Assembly: GCA_035041965.1 (NCBI GenBank)
Contig: JAPYMA010001963.1
Span: 116,404 to 180,403, forward strand
Origin: Anisakis pegreffii
Lineage: Eukaryota > Nematoda > Chromadorea > Rhabditida > Anisakidae
Direction of reading: 5' to 3'
DNA: 64,000 bases
The notes below the pieces were generated by a model. That model ran no database searches and was not told where the DNA came from. It saw nothing but the letters and a program-made list of their open reading frames with translations. This document shows, one piece after another, positions 34,300 through 46,700 of this stretch. Position numbers and translations under genes: made by a program. Position 1 is the stretch's first letter, and each line of letters begins with the position of its first letter.

Positions 34300-37200
34300 C
34301 TCTGAATGGGCGCTTGTTGAATGTTACGTTATTGATGTTCGCCAAAAATTTCATTGTTTTCATCGAAATTGGACCAAAGCACGAAGTAAACATGCATTTA
34401 TCAGTGACGTTGTTTGACAGCCAAGTGAACGAACGTGTTTTTTTCCCGTTGGAATCCAGTGGACCATCATGCTATTCTACAACAACAATCATCTCTCTAT
34501 CACTTGTCATAAACATCTCCACTTGGCATTATCAAATTAATCAATCTCTTACCCCTGCGAGAGTATATTTTCATACGGTACCATATTACGGTATCGGTAC
34601 CATATTTCTGTTGCCAGTGACCTTTGTATAACCGCTATTTTCCTTTCATCTTCTTGTTTCATTCAAATGTATGTAATTAAAGGCATGACTGTCGAATCGA
34701 ATAGTTCTGAATCGATTTCACGAGATGCTTCTGATTCTATGCTTTCAGAAATTCGAAATTTATGAGGCATTTTTTAGCTGTGGCCAATACAAAGTGATCA
34801 AACTGATGAAACTAGGAAACAATAAGCAGTTTCTTGGGAGAGGTGAAATAGAGACATTTATCTGTGGTGTTTGTGGTAATTGAATGCTCTCATGTCAACT
34901 ACAGTTGAACTTTTCATTTGCACGTTTTGATGACATGTCTGAATAGGAGGATTATTTTTATGGCATATTCACAAATTCCATTATTCCTTCTAGTAAAATT
35001 GTATTTACCACTGATAAGACCATGCAGCAACAAAAAATTACACAAAAATAAGAATGTGATTTCATGTATTTTTCATTTAGTGTTTTATCTCGCGCCTAGG
35101 AATGAAGTGATGTAATTAAAAAAAACTTTCCCATGTTTTTCAGCAAATAACAGTCAAATTCCGAAAAATGATCACCAAGCATGAAGTTGATTGCTTGAAA
35201 AAGTTGACTTTTTATCTTCCCACAAGCTGACATAATAAAGGTAAAGAAAAAAATCACCGATATGAACTCTGATGAGTTGATTCACTTGGTGCCATTTCCG
35301 AAATTAGTTCCATTTCCGCCCAATATCCACCGCTGTGGTATCAGTCATCCATTCGTCAGAGCCTTCACATGAAGTCCTGCCAAACTGAATGGTGATCTAT
35401 ATAATAGCCGTAATCGAATGTTCATGGGCAAACATGGAGTGCTGAGGTGATGGGTTCCGCATGAAAATATAATGTATGAAAAAAACATGATCACTGCAAA
35501 GTATGAAAACGGCAAAAAATAAAAAAAGAAAAAACATTAATTTCACATTGAGTCACGTGCATGGATTACATCTAGCTGTGAGTTTTTGTGATCATCAGAC
35601 TCGGAATATTTTGCAAATTTATGCAAAGAGATCGTTTTGAGTGTTTTTGTGACCCCTAAAAACTCTTTGAAAATGTTCCATTCCACAAAGCATTCAACGA
35701 ATGGCTTGATTTGGTCAAACAATAACTAATAAGATCGTAGTGAATCGGTGCAAATTACAATACCATCAAAACAAATGTGGGAACGGGCATGAGAACGAAA
35801 AAATGTGCGTTCTAAATTTTCAAACTTCATTTCAACATCATCCATAAACTACTTCAAAATTTCCTTCATGGTTCATTAATTAAGTGAATTACATCAATAT
35901 GACCCGGTACATTGAGCAGTTAGGTTAGAATCAAGCATCCATCACCTTTCTAACCCACTCTGAAGAGGACAACTTCGTGAATTGAGATTGTTGATCTCGA
36001 ACAGTTCATCTCTAATGAGTAAATTATTCAGAAGCTGTGCTTGCCCACTCCCAGAACATGCCTGTTCCCTCTCGTGCCCTGCTGATTAATACATTACAGC
36101 AGTACCTTTAAAAATGTTGAACACAAATGTTCATAGTTCATCTTCAGTAGACAATGCGGAAATATCAGTAACGTACTCAAATACCAGAAACAACAATCAA
36201 AACTTCAAGAATTTCATATTGATCTTTCACAACAAAACTATTTTTTGCAAATAGAATCGTTAGAGTCTAGAAATAGATTCCCAAAATGTTGTCGCCTCAA
36301 AGTCGCCCCAAATATTTGAATGCAGACTTCGATCTATTCCACGAGATGAAATCGCACTCATATACTTGATAAAATCACGCTGACTATTTAACAAGAGAAG
36401 GTAGATGAATCAGAGGAAGAAATTTCTTCACCCATCTAATTTCAATCGTTCCCATTTGTCGATCTAGGTATCAGGCGACTGAAGCGCTTGATATCGCTCT
36501 CACTCTACGATAATGCATAAGATTTGTTGATTTCTTACTCTTTTTTCATCTTTATATTCATTCTAAGCAGCAGTTGGAGTATTACATTCGCCGTAATGTA
36601 ATCGTTTGCACCGAACTCTATTATTATGCGAATGCATACATATCGTTCATATCCTTTCCTTATGAGAACAGAATCGAAATAAACCTCATTGCACTATCAC
36701 GCAATCTACTAACTGTCGAATAATTCAGTGACTTTAGACGGAATGCTAATGGTGCTGCACCTATAGCGAATATTTCGAGTACGGTTGAAAGTTCAACTTC
36801 AACTCACTGGGATGAGAACAAATACGATATGTTCGAATTCAGCTCTTGACAGTGCTAGTGTACAAATATGTATTTCAAATATGTTGATGCTGGGAAAAAA
36901 TAAGCTTGCGGAATTCCGGAGAAAACTAGCGAATTAGCGGAATTCGAAAAAATTAGCTCCTTAAAACGCTAACGAACCGTCAATCATCGCACACGAAAGC
37001 TACTGCTGCTACAAATTTGTGCTTTATGAAAAGACAATATAGCGTGTTATTGCGCTACCAAAAAAAAAGCTTCACTACAAAAGCTTCAATTGCGAATATC
37101 GCGCTATTGCCCATCACTAACAGTATCCACTGCAAAACGAATAGGTTGAAATGGATAATCGCCATGCTGAGTGTTGTCTTCGTTAATGACGCGTTGTCGA

Positions 37201-39069
37201 TTGACTCCTAGCACAATGTCTTACAAAAACGCATGAAACGATCAATGAGGGTCAACTGCACACATCGAACGCCGGCCGTCCTCGCCGGATTAACATGACT
37301 AAACATATTGAGACGAACAGAGCTGAGTGCTCGTTTGTTTTATTCATCCGCACATTTCAACCACTCATAACCACTCATGTACTCATCACTTTAAATTGTT
37401 AAATAATGTTTTTTTATAGATACCTTGGCAAAACGTAGCATGCAAGCGTTTGAGCCTAGTTTGCATAAGCGTGAGTAAAGTTATAAGCAAGTGACTGAGT
37501 TTGAGTCTAGTTAAACCAGCTTGAGCTCAAAGCTTAGATTGAATTTCAGGTAATGTATCGAGTGCGCTTAGTATTCTACCCGAATACTTCATTCGCTTTG
37601 TTCTGATGTAGGATGTAGGCTTTTTTTTTGAAATTGCTCTACTGTTTCATTCGCTGTTTCATCATTGTTTTGCTTTAGTCAAGAAATTGTTCAGAACACA
37701 AATCATATTTTTGGATTTCATCATTCTAATGCTTTAAAATTATGAAGGAAGTACGAATGATGCAACAATTGTGATTTCTATATATCTGTTGATCGAATAC
37801 CATTGTTTTTTTTTCACTTACTTTCGATTCAATTATTTTCGAATCTTCAGTAAGCTTCAACTTGAATGTCATTTAATTCACCTCAAACTCATATTTCACA
37901 CATATGAACACTAATTTTGCTTATACAAATAAATACTCTCGCAGTCAATCATTCATTATCACATTACTATTGTTCAATATTCCACTAACCCCACGTCAAG
38001 CTCAGTCACTCAATCGCAACACATCCACCGAATGATGGAAGGTGATAGGCCACCAGCATTTGCTAACTCTGAGAAAACCGGTTTATTCGACTTCGATAAA
38101 AGCAACTGTACTTTAAAAAATTCAGGATGTACCTCTTATTTGCCCACACTATAAACTTATGCAAAGTAAGATAATTCGCTACAGTTCCATTATCAAATCA
38201 ATCTAGCAAGTAAACTCGTAAACATTCAACTTACACCGCACTCCCACTCACACTTTGCACAGATTTGATCGCATTAAAATTGAAGTATGTTTTGATTCGA
38301 TCTTTATACTTTCAAATTGAGTGTGCCAATTTTTTGTGCCAGCTCCTCGTCATGTTCAACATGAAATTTGTACACTTTTTTTGAATCAATCAAAGAGCGA
38401 TGCGATACGATGCACACAATCGACTAATCTCATCGTTTTACTATTGTCATGCCTGCATTTCCATTACCATGAATAATCACTTACGCATCCATTACGCATG
38501 AAAACGAATCATCCTTACGATCCATTTTGATCGTGATCGTCATTCCTCCGCTTCTCACTCAATTCTGGTTTCATTCATGTTCACCAGCCAGCATCGCCAT
38601 CAAGAAAAGTACAGCAAATGCAAGTGCACTTTCGTCTATATTTGCCTGAGTTGAAATGGCACTACAGCAAAAGAACGCGTTTAAATCCAATCAACTGCAT
38701 GAAACGACGGAAATTTGACGCCATCAAATGTTCTTTCTGTAGAAATTTATTATTTTTGTTCCACCATTATGTTTTTGCGATATAGTATTTGTAACACATT
38801 ATATGCAATCTTATTATGGCCCACTGCAAAACGTATTATTTACAATTGCAACTGAATTCACAGTATTTTCTCATGTTTATCCCGCAATCATTGAATATGG
38901 AATAAGTAAGAGTTGATGAATTCAACTCATTAGTCTATCGCTAATTTTTTTTTCGAATCGGTCTCATGCTCGTACTGATTTTTCAGTCACCTCTGCGGAT
39001 AGAGCTCGTGAATGCCTCGTCGTATTTTGATCTCGTTCAGTTTGTGTTTCCTTTGTCTGTGGACCTCTG

Positions 39070-39740
39070 TTGAAAAAACGGAAAATTGCTTTAATTCAGT
39101 GTATTTTCATGCAGTCAAATAACACTGTGCCAGATCGACTAGAAGTCTCTGACGATGAAATCGAAAAAGTGGTTGAATCTGCCTACATAGGGCTAACGGT
39201 AAGTATGAGCCGAGATATGAAAGTGAAAATTGCAAGAAGGATAAGATCTCGATAGATGGCTTTCAAATCGATGTCGATAAAGGATGTGGTGAAAGAGGAA
39301 GTGGTTAAATCTTGATGACACCGTTTTACCCGCGTTGCTATAGGCCAATGAAACTCGGGTCACAACAAAGAGAGAAGAACAGCGCTTAATAACGATACAA
39401 AGAGGGACACAGGTATGCACATTAGGAATACGGTTGCGGGAACACATCCGATGCAGGGAGATCAGTCGAATGAGTGGAGTAAAAGACGTGATCGCTGAGT
39501 ACCGGAAGAAAAAGCTATGTTCGGTAGACCACGTAGCAAGAATCAACGATGACCGATAGACTGGAGCAGTTACGCAACTGTATCCAAGCGAAATAAAAAG
39601 ATCACTGGGGAGACCTCCAATAAGATGGAGCGACGATATTCTAGAGGAATTTGGTAACAAGTGGCTATGAAGGCAAGTTCAAGGGCCAAATGGAAATAGA
39701 TTGTGACCAGCAGCGTTACGAACGTTTATAGCCCGATCAA
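39070..39740 (+). pseudogene. Degenerate RTE-type LINE reverse-transcriptase C-terminal fragment
   Basis: Conceptual plus-strand translation with breaks gives the C-terminal signature of RTE-like LINE polyproteins: ESAYIGLTVSMSRDMK (usually YLGxxISM), TVLPALLYANETR (usually TVLPALTYASET), a GIRLREHIR block, then SVDHVARINDDR (usually AGHVARxxDDRW), and GRPPIRWSDDILEEF (usually GRPPTRWSDDI). The frame is interrupted by stops after RIRSR, after VVKS, after DDR, and near the end, and the reverse-transcriptase core and endonuclease are missing. It is therefore a dead 5'-truncated copy. The long minus-strand open frame 39193-39660 is its antisense shadow. Confidence 0.85.
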
Positions 39741-41328
39741 TGCAGGTAATCCAGGTGATTGATTACCCAATTCTGTAAATTTCTGAGTGCTTGCCCAACG
39801 TTCTGTTAAGGCAGTTGAGGAGGTCAAATTGATTTGTCATTTTCGGAGAAACATTTTTTAGTCCGAATAAACTGAGCATTCAATTATTCAATTAGTTTTA
39901 TGATGCGTTGTCGTTGAAATGTTCAATACGATCATTGAAGATAATTTAAGAGCGTTCATCTAAAGAATTACTTCAAAATATTCTGCAAAAAACAGTCAAT
40001 CAATAAAGATTTTGTTGTTTCTGCAAATATTGCCTATGACATTTGATATTAGGTTTGTTTTTTTTCATCAAATTGAATTTTCTTCCCCGATACGTCCCGT
40101 AAAAAAGCAGTGAAGGCGGAACTCTTTGCCATTACTTGTACGTGAAGAAATTTTTATTGCACGAGTGATTTGTTTAAAGTAGTTTTTATGTTGGCAGTGA
40201 TCACTTGACGAAACTTTGATTTGATAATTTTATCATTAACGGTGTAATGGACAAAAAGAACTTGTTTTCACGTATACTGATTTCACAAAATTGTTTACTG
40301 TAAATGGTCTTAGCAAATGAACGCGTCTTCCGGTGTTCCTCTTAAAATTCAAAGAGGGCTCGTCCCTTCTTGTGGGCACTTGTGCGGACTCATCAGTCTC
40401 GATCATTTCCTAGGTTCATGCATTTGCTTGTCCGGATTCCTCCACTAAATTCTGATCATCCAAATGACAGCGACAAATGTCGGAAATTAGCAAGAGAAGG
40501 TGAAATGAATTCATTGCTCATCGTCAGTCATCAGAAATGAATTTTAATGATGATTTGATTAGAAGTTGACAGAGAAGCTCCTGGAGAGCTAGGTAAGGTG
40601 AGCGCAAAAATGAGTGGACCGAATTGGTGACGGATCCCGTGAAACAGAGCCGTGCCTTTAATTTTGCTGGAAATACTTTAATTTATTCCTCTACTCCTAC
40701 TAATGATGTTTTTGTAATGCGAAAAGTCAATGTTAAGGACAAAAATTGTTAGGGGAACTGTTTTGAAAACGAGCATTTTCACTTATTCATCATAGCAATC
40801 CTGTTCTGAACACGAGCATTTCACTCGTTCATTATAGCAACTCTCTTTTGGATGGTGACTGCGCATCGAAGAAGGTTTCGTGGAGCCACTGATCAAGATT
40901 GTTCGCTTAGGATTTTTGTTATTTAAAAAACTTCATTTTCAAGCTAGTACTCCTCCTCGGGAATGATTTCAATGATAGTTGCATAATAGTTTTCGAATTC
41001 GATCACTACTACGTTCTAGCATCAATCTAACGAGATAACTAGAAGAATAAGTAGAATATCAACAAATTATCATAGTTGAGAATACCCTTACTATTAGAGA
41101 TAATTCTTCATAATTCCATATCGTTAGAGATAATTCTTTATAATTTAAAATAAGTAGCGATTATGCAATTTATTTCCCCATCGCAATTCCACCTACTTTT
41201 ATGTTTTTTTTAATGTTTCGCAGCCTAAAAAATGTGTTTTTTCCACTGAACGCTGTTGAGCATTGTGCCTTGAAACGATCTGCGTGATTTTTGAACAATG
41301 TTCAGTGAGTTGAAATGGTATGAAATGC

Positions 41329-41545
41329 TTCCTGTCGGGGAACGGGAACTTCGACGGGGACCAATTCTGTGGCAATTTTCCTCCCCGGCATTTTGGGCGA
41401 CATATACTCGGACGAATTCCTCCTCGCGGGGATTCTCCTCCTTGATCAATTCTTTCCCCGACTTCTTGTTGAGATCTCTCCCCCATATCATCCTCGGACC
41501 ACTTTGTTGGTACTCTCCCTCAAGAAGTTGTCTGGAAAACGCTGG
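41329..41545. repeat. Decayed relative of the GC-rich CCCCG element
   Basis: A short GC-richer island with phrases also found in the 50.7-51.4 kb element: GTCGGGGAACGGGAAC, GACGGGGACCAATT, TTTCCTCCCCGGC, TTTCCCCGACTTCTT. It is diverged, and no clear terminal repeats or target duplication remain. Open frames across it on both strands come from this composition. Confidence 0.55.
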
Positions 41546-43722
41546 TATAAAACACCTGCTAAGCTTTTTCATGTAACATAAACCATATTCTCATATGATT
41601 TATTCGCTAGCAATGAATCAACTCTGAATCAAACAAAGTGCAACGGAATGTGATTGTCTCTAGCTGTTCGCTGAAGACACATTGGTTCTTTTCTAAAACG
41701 ATCACATTTATTTAAAGAATTCATTTTCCTCTCGGGTTAATGTGTATTCAGACAAATGCCAAAGTAGCACCGTCATAAACACAATAAATACCGCCCTTAT
41801 TACTTTCAGTATTATGATTATTGTCATTATTATTGATGTTCCCAGTATGTGAACTTCCTCCAGTGCATATAAACGAAGTGTGGAATTATTGTGTCCATTA
41901 TCATTATTATTAGTGCAATGGTTGTGCGCATCATTCAGCCGTATTACCGCTTTCAACCAACGCAACTGTATTTTTTTCATAAATCATGACCTTTTGACAA
42001 CAAATAATTCGAATTATTTTAAAATGATCTATGCTGTCCGATAGAAATAGCTCACCGAAGAATTTTTGTACGTACGCTACCTATCCAATGCCCTGGTTTA
42101 TAGTAAGCGACAATGAGAATTTGCGTAATCGTGAGCATCTCCGAGCCATAGCAGCAGTTTTCCGTTCTGTATATTCATATTTCTGTGAAGTTAAGTTGAT
42201 TTTTAAATCCCTGTAAAGCGCACCTTAACTGCCTCAAAAACATGAAGTCTCCAAAAACATGAACATTACTTTTCAAGATGGTCATCATAATTTTACTTAT
42301 TTCAGAAGATTCACTCTCAGGTATAAATGCTGCCACTGACAGGTCTGACCAACAGAGCTGTTATATTCTTAAATTTTATGTCATCGCTAGGTTTGATCAC
42401 TAGGACAGCTAGTTTTGAGGTTATGGCTTCTCCTATTCGAGGAAACATTGTTTATTTAAACCATCACTGCCAAAGAACCCCCATCATCTCGAGATTATAA
42501 CTGTGAGATGAGTGCGTGCCTTTTTCAATGAAAACCCCTCACTTGAAGATCACGAAACTTGTTGATTCAGGTCAACATAAATAAATCTCAATGTTTCTTT
42601 GTGCTGTCACCAATATTTGAAATTTCTGTACCTTTGAATATTGTTCCTGAACTCGGCATCAGTCTTCATTGTATGAATATCCGAAGAGGTCCGATTTGTC
42701 TCGAAACATTGATTGCTAGCCTGTAGGGTTCTTAAATTCCTAGTCGTGGAAAACTTGTCGGAGATTCATTTGATGTGACGGACCGCAGCGTTTAATAACG
42801 TCGAATTTTGATGGAAACATAATGCGAATTAGAAAAACCAAATGCAAAAGAAAGCGAACCATAGCTTCAAAACTCGAGAGTTAGGCAAGGTGAAGTGGTT
42901 TTGTTTAGAAACCTCAGAAAACAGATTAGCTATTATATATTGACTTTTTCCGGTAAAATTTCAAGACTACTGCACTTAAATTGGTCCGAGTATTGCGTTA
43001 CTAAAGTTGTGGACGCCTAAGCGATTTAGTTCCTCCGTTCTGATCACTATGCAGAGGTGACTGATTGCAATCTTGTTCCAAATCGCTGGAATATCTTATT
43101 AAACATTTCATCGGTTATCATGGCAGCGATTTGTTCCGAATATTGATCGTGTTTACACCCTTCAAAATCATTGACCCTGCCTGCTTCGAACTTTTGAACT
43201 CATCGTCCCATGACGGAACGCAACGCATATTTTCAAAAGCAGTGGTGTGCCGTAATTGTGTAATTTTACTGCGTTGATATTTGATTCTAATTTGCACCTC
43301 CAGTTTGCCCAAGCGTGAATTAACAGATGACACAAGAGAGCGCACAAATTACAGCTGAATTCATGGATCGGTTTTGTTCTTCTCGATCAATCATTTTTGC
43401 CATATTTCGGAAGTGCTCCAACAGAAAGGCTCCAGAGAATAGTTTAAATCGTAAAGTTTGATGAACGCCCGAAATTGTACTCTTAAAATGAAATACTTCT
43501 CATTGAAATACACTCGCACTTTTCATTTATTGGAGGTCTTATCGTGAAATGCCCAATTGTAATGTGACATTGTGCGCAAGTGATATATCCATTATCGTCA
43601 TATTAACAAAACTTGTTTGCCAATGCTCTCAGTTACACAATGCTTATGAGTGCATAATAGATGAGTAGCGCTTCGATTCATTCCCTCGCCAAATCATATT
43701 ATTCTGATTCAGAAAGCTGACA

Positions 43723-46700
43723 ATGAGTAGCGCTGAGAATACGACACCTTCACCGACACTGTGCATTCGTTTGCTGACGATCTTCTTCCGACTGACTGGT
43801 CATGTGGTCGCCAAATATCCTGGAATTGTGATCGCCGTAAGTGATCATCTATCTGTGTTATCATTCGCTCGCATCTCATCTGATTCGCAAAACTTTTAAA
43901 TTTTTCTTATCTGAAATGCACGCAAACGGTTGATGAGGTGAAGATGTTTGTCCATACATTCAACCTAAATGAGTATTTTCACATGATTGCAGCTGTTTGA
44001 GGTTTCCAGTAATATTCCTGACATTCAGCCATGTTCGATGGTTGCCATTCTCATTTCATACCTGAAATTTATCATAGTCGAATTCATTGCTAAACTTTCT
44101 CGTAGACTCATTTCGACATTTATTTACGGAATATATTATTGTGTCTGAAAAGTAATAAGATGGACTTTAGTATGATCATTGTATCTTTTTAACATAATTA
44201 ACTGTTGTGGCCGGAGTAAACTAGGTTCTTTTGAATATATCTCGATGATTGTTGAATTCAAAAGGTAATGTGCCGTTAAAAATTACAGATTATCACGGTT
44301 TTCACGATAGTGTTCTCTGTGCAAGTACCAATGACAAAGATGAAAGATGACTTCGTGAATGGATACACTCTGAAAGGCGTTCGCTCGTTGACTGAAGTTC
44401 AAGCGTATCAGAAATTCAATCAAGGTCACTATCCAATAGTGCTGTTCATTTTGGCTGCCGCCAAAGACGGTGGTTCAATGATGCGTTTATCGCATTTGAA
44501 TGCCACAGTTGACATTATCGATGATGTTGGCAGTGAGTTCGCGGTTAAGAACAAATCATTCGATAGTATCTGTGAGAGTTTGTGCGATATCAACGAACCA
44601 GTCCGTATGTTTCGAGTATGTCATTTCATATTCAGTTGTTTATTTAGAAGTTTTCCTGGGAAATTTCTTGGAAAAAAAACTTTAAAGAGAAGAAATGACT
44701 TCACTTTTGACTAACCAACCCAGTTTGGTGCATGAATTACCGCCATCTCAGCAAACTTTTTTAATTGATACCTACGCTTCTTACATCGACCATTCATTTT
44801 GCGATCAAATTTACACTCGGTTTGCAATATAGTTGCTCAGATTGAAACTTCTCACAAATGCAAATGAATCAATCCCTCTGCCAAAACAAGTCTCATTTGT
44901 GTTTGTTTGCCACGTAAACGAATCGAAAAGAGCCAACAGTCAACGATTGTAACCCACTTCAAGTGCAATTCATCGCATCATAAATTCACCGAATTGATTC
45001 CTAAGCGATTTTCCGAAACCGGCTCCTATGCTCTCATGCGTTTGCAGACATGAATCAAAAACTTTTCACAACATCAAGCGAATAACAACACTATTGTTTT
45101 TTTGCAATTGGTTATGATATAATGCATAATTCCTCACGATAAGAACACATCAATAATTTTCATGACGAACATGAATTTGATGCGTTCATGCGTAACAAAT
45201 GCAAAATATTCATTCTCTTGTACTATCGGGTTTTTAGCGCACCTGCAAGTTTTATGTTAGCCGCCGTACGTTTCCGTCTCACCGTTTCAACTAGACTAAT
45301 GACCAATCTTTCTTTTGACAAACATGAAATACATCATCCTCTCATCATCTTTCAACGACTACAAACACACTCGATGAAACCCATATTGGTATTTTCATCT
45401 CTTCAACGAGAAATGCAATCTGCAGATGCGCGCTACATTATGACTGCATCGAGACTGAATTGAACTTTCAGAATGGTTACATGATAAATTATCAAGGAGC
45501 TGACAGCATATTGGACATATCATATCCAATATCTCGAATCGTCGGTCGACAAGTGGATTTGAGTGCGAATTTATTCGGTGTTGACACATATGACGACTAT
45601 GAGATGCAAACGAACAACGCATCATCGAACATCAAAGATCTGAAGCTTATCCTGCTGCAGTTCAGAGCACAACGGCCGTCTGAGTGGAATGTTGATGATG
45701 TTATGGAATGGGAACGAAAAGTGTCACATCATTATTTGTTGTGAGTACTTGAATATGATAACCTATGATTCTTAGCGCAATGAATTTCATCAGATTTGTG
45801 ATGATAGTACATGCGCTTTACAAAGCCAACTCTCCTGGAAGCATTTGTTCCCCACAAATTCTCACTGATTGCAGTAAGTACAATTCATTGCAGTAAGTAC
45901 AACAATCCATACATAAAACCAATGGTTTATTCGTTCGTATTCGCTCAAGATGAAATCGCACGTACTGGCCGAACGATGTTCCCATACATTGCGATTGGTC
46001 TCCTCGTCATTTCTGTATTTTCACTTGCGACCGTTTACATTTCCGCTACTTACACTAATCAGGTTAAATTATTTCGTAACTCTCAAGTGGACTTTCATCG
46101 ACTATACTGCAGTTTGCACACTCCCAAAGATATTACTGCAATTTGATTAAAAAGTTCACATATTTGTATGATGTTTTCCGGTCGTAAAAGACTGCTAAAT
46201 CTGTCGTTGTCTTATTTGTTACTAGAGTCGGTGATAAGTTTGCATGTACTGTGTGATGAACTAGACTGTGTTCTTTGACACAGTCTCATCCGTAGGAGTT
46301 TAAATTGAGTCGGTTTCAAGAATTCTATTGAAATCGAATAACGAATGAACTACTTGCAGTGGTCAGTCCATAAAATTGTATACGCAATCACCGCAGGTGT
46401 ATGTCCATTGCTGGCCACATCCACCGCACTGGGTCTCATCTTTTGCTTGGGCGTTCGCTTTTCATCAATTCTATGCATGACACCATTTCTCACTCTTGCA
46501 ATAGGTTTGTTTCAACTAATTTTCAAATTGTTTAATTTTTACGTTGCTGAATTCATTTCGAATTCAACATGAATATCATTCCTCACTGAACAATGATTCC
46601 TTCGGATGTGCTGAAATATAAACTTGTTTTGCTTTCGAACACGTTGATGTGTAATAAAGAAAGACTGAAAAAAGTATAATTACAGGAGTGGACGACTCAT

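Larger units (their letters stand above)
34300..43722. other. Long intergenic region between the two ptr copies
   Basis: About 9.4 kb, read on both strands. Recognisable contents are an RTE retrotransposon fragment (39070-39740) and a decayed GC-richer repeat (41329-41545). The rest is AT-rich without a convincing gene; open frames are short and lack splice coherence (for example 41708-41980 minus and 42031-42216 plus). The proximal part should hold the promoter of ptr copy B. Confidence 0.45.

Noticed and set aside
39193..39660. 155-codon minus-strand open frame
   Set aside because: Antisense of the RTE LINE fragment, whose plus-strand translation carries recognisable family motifs.
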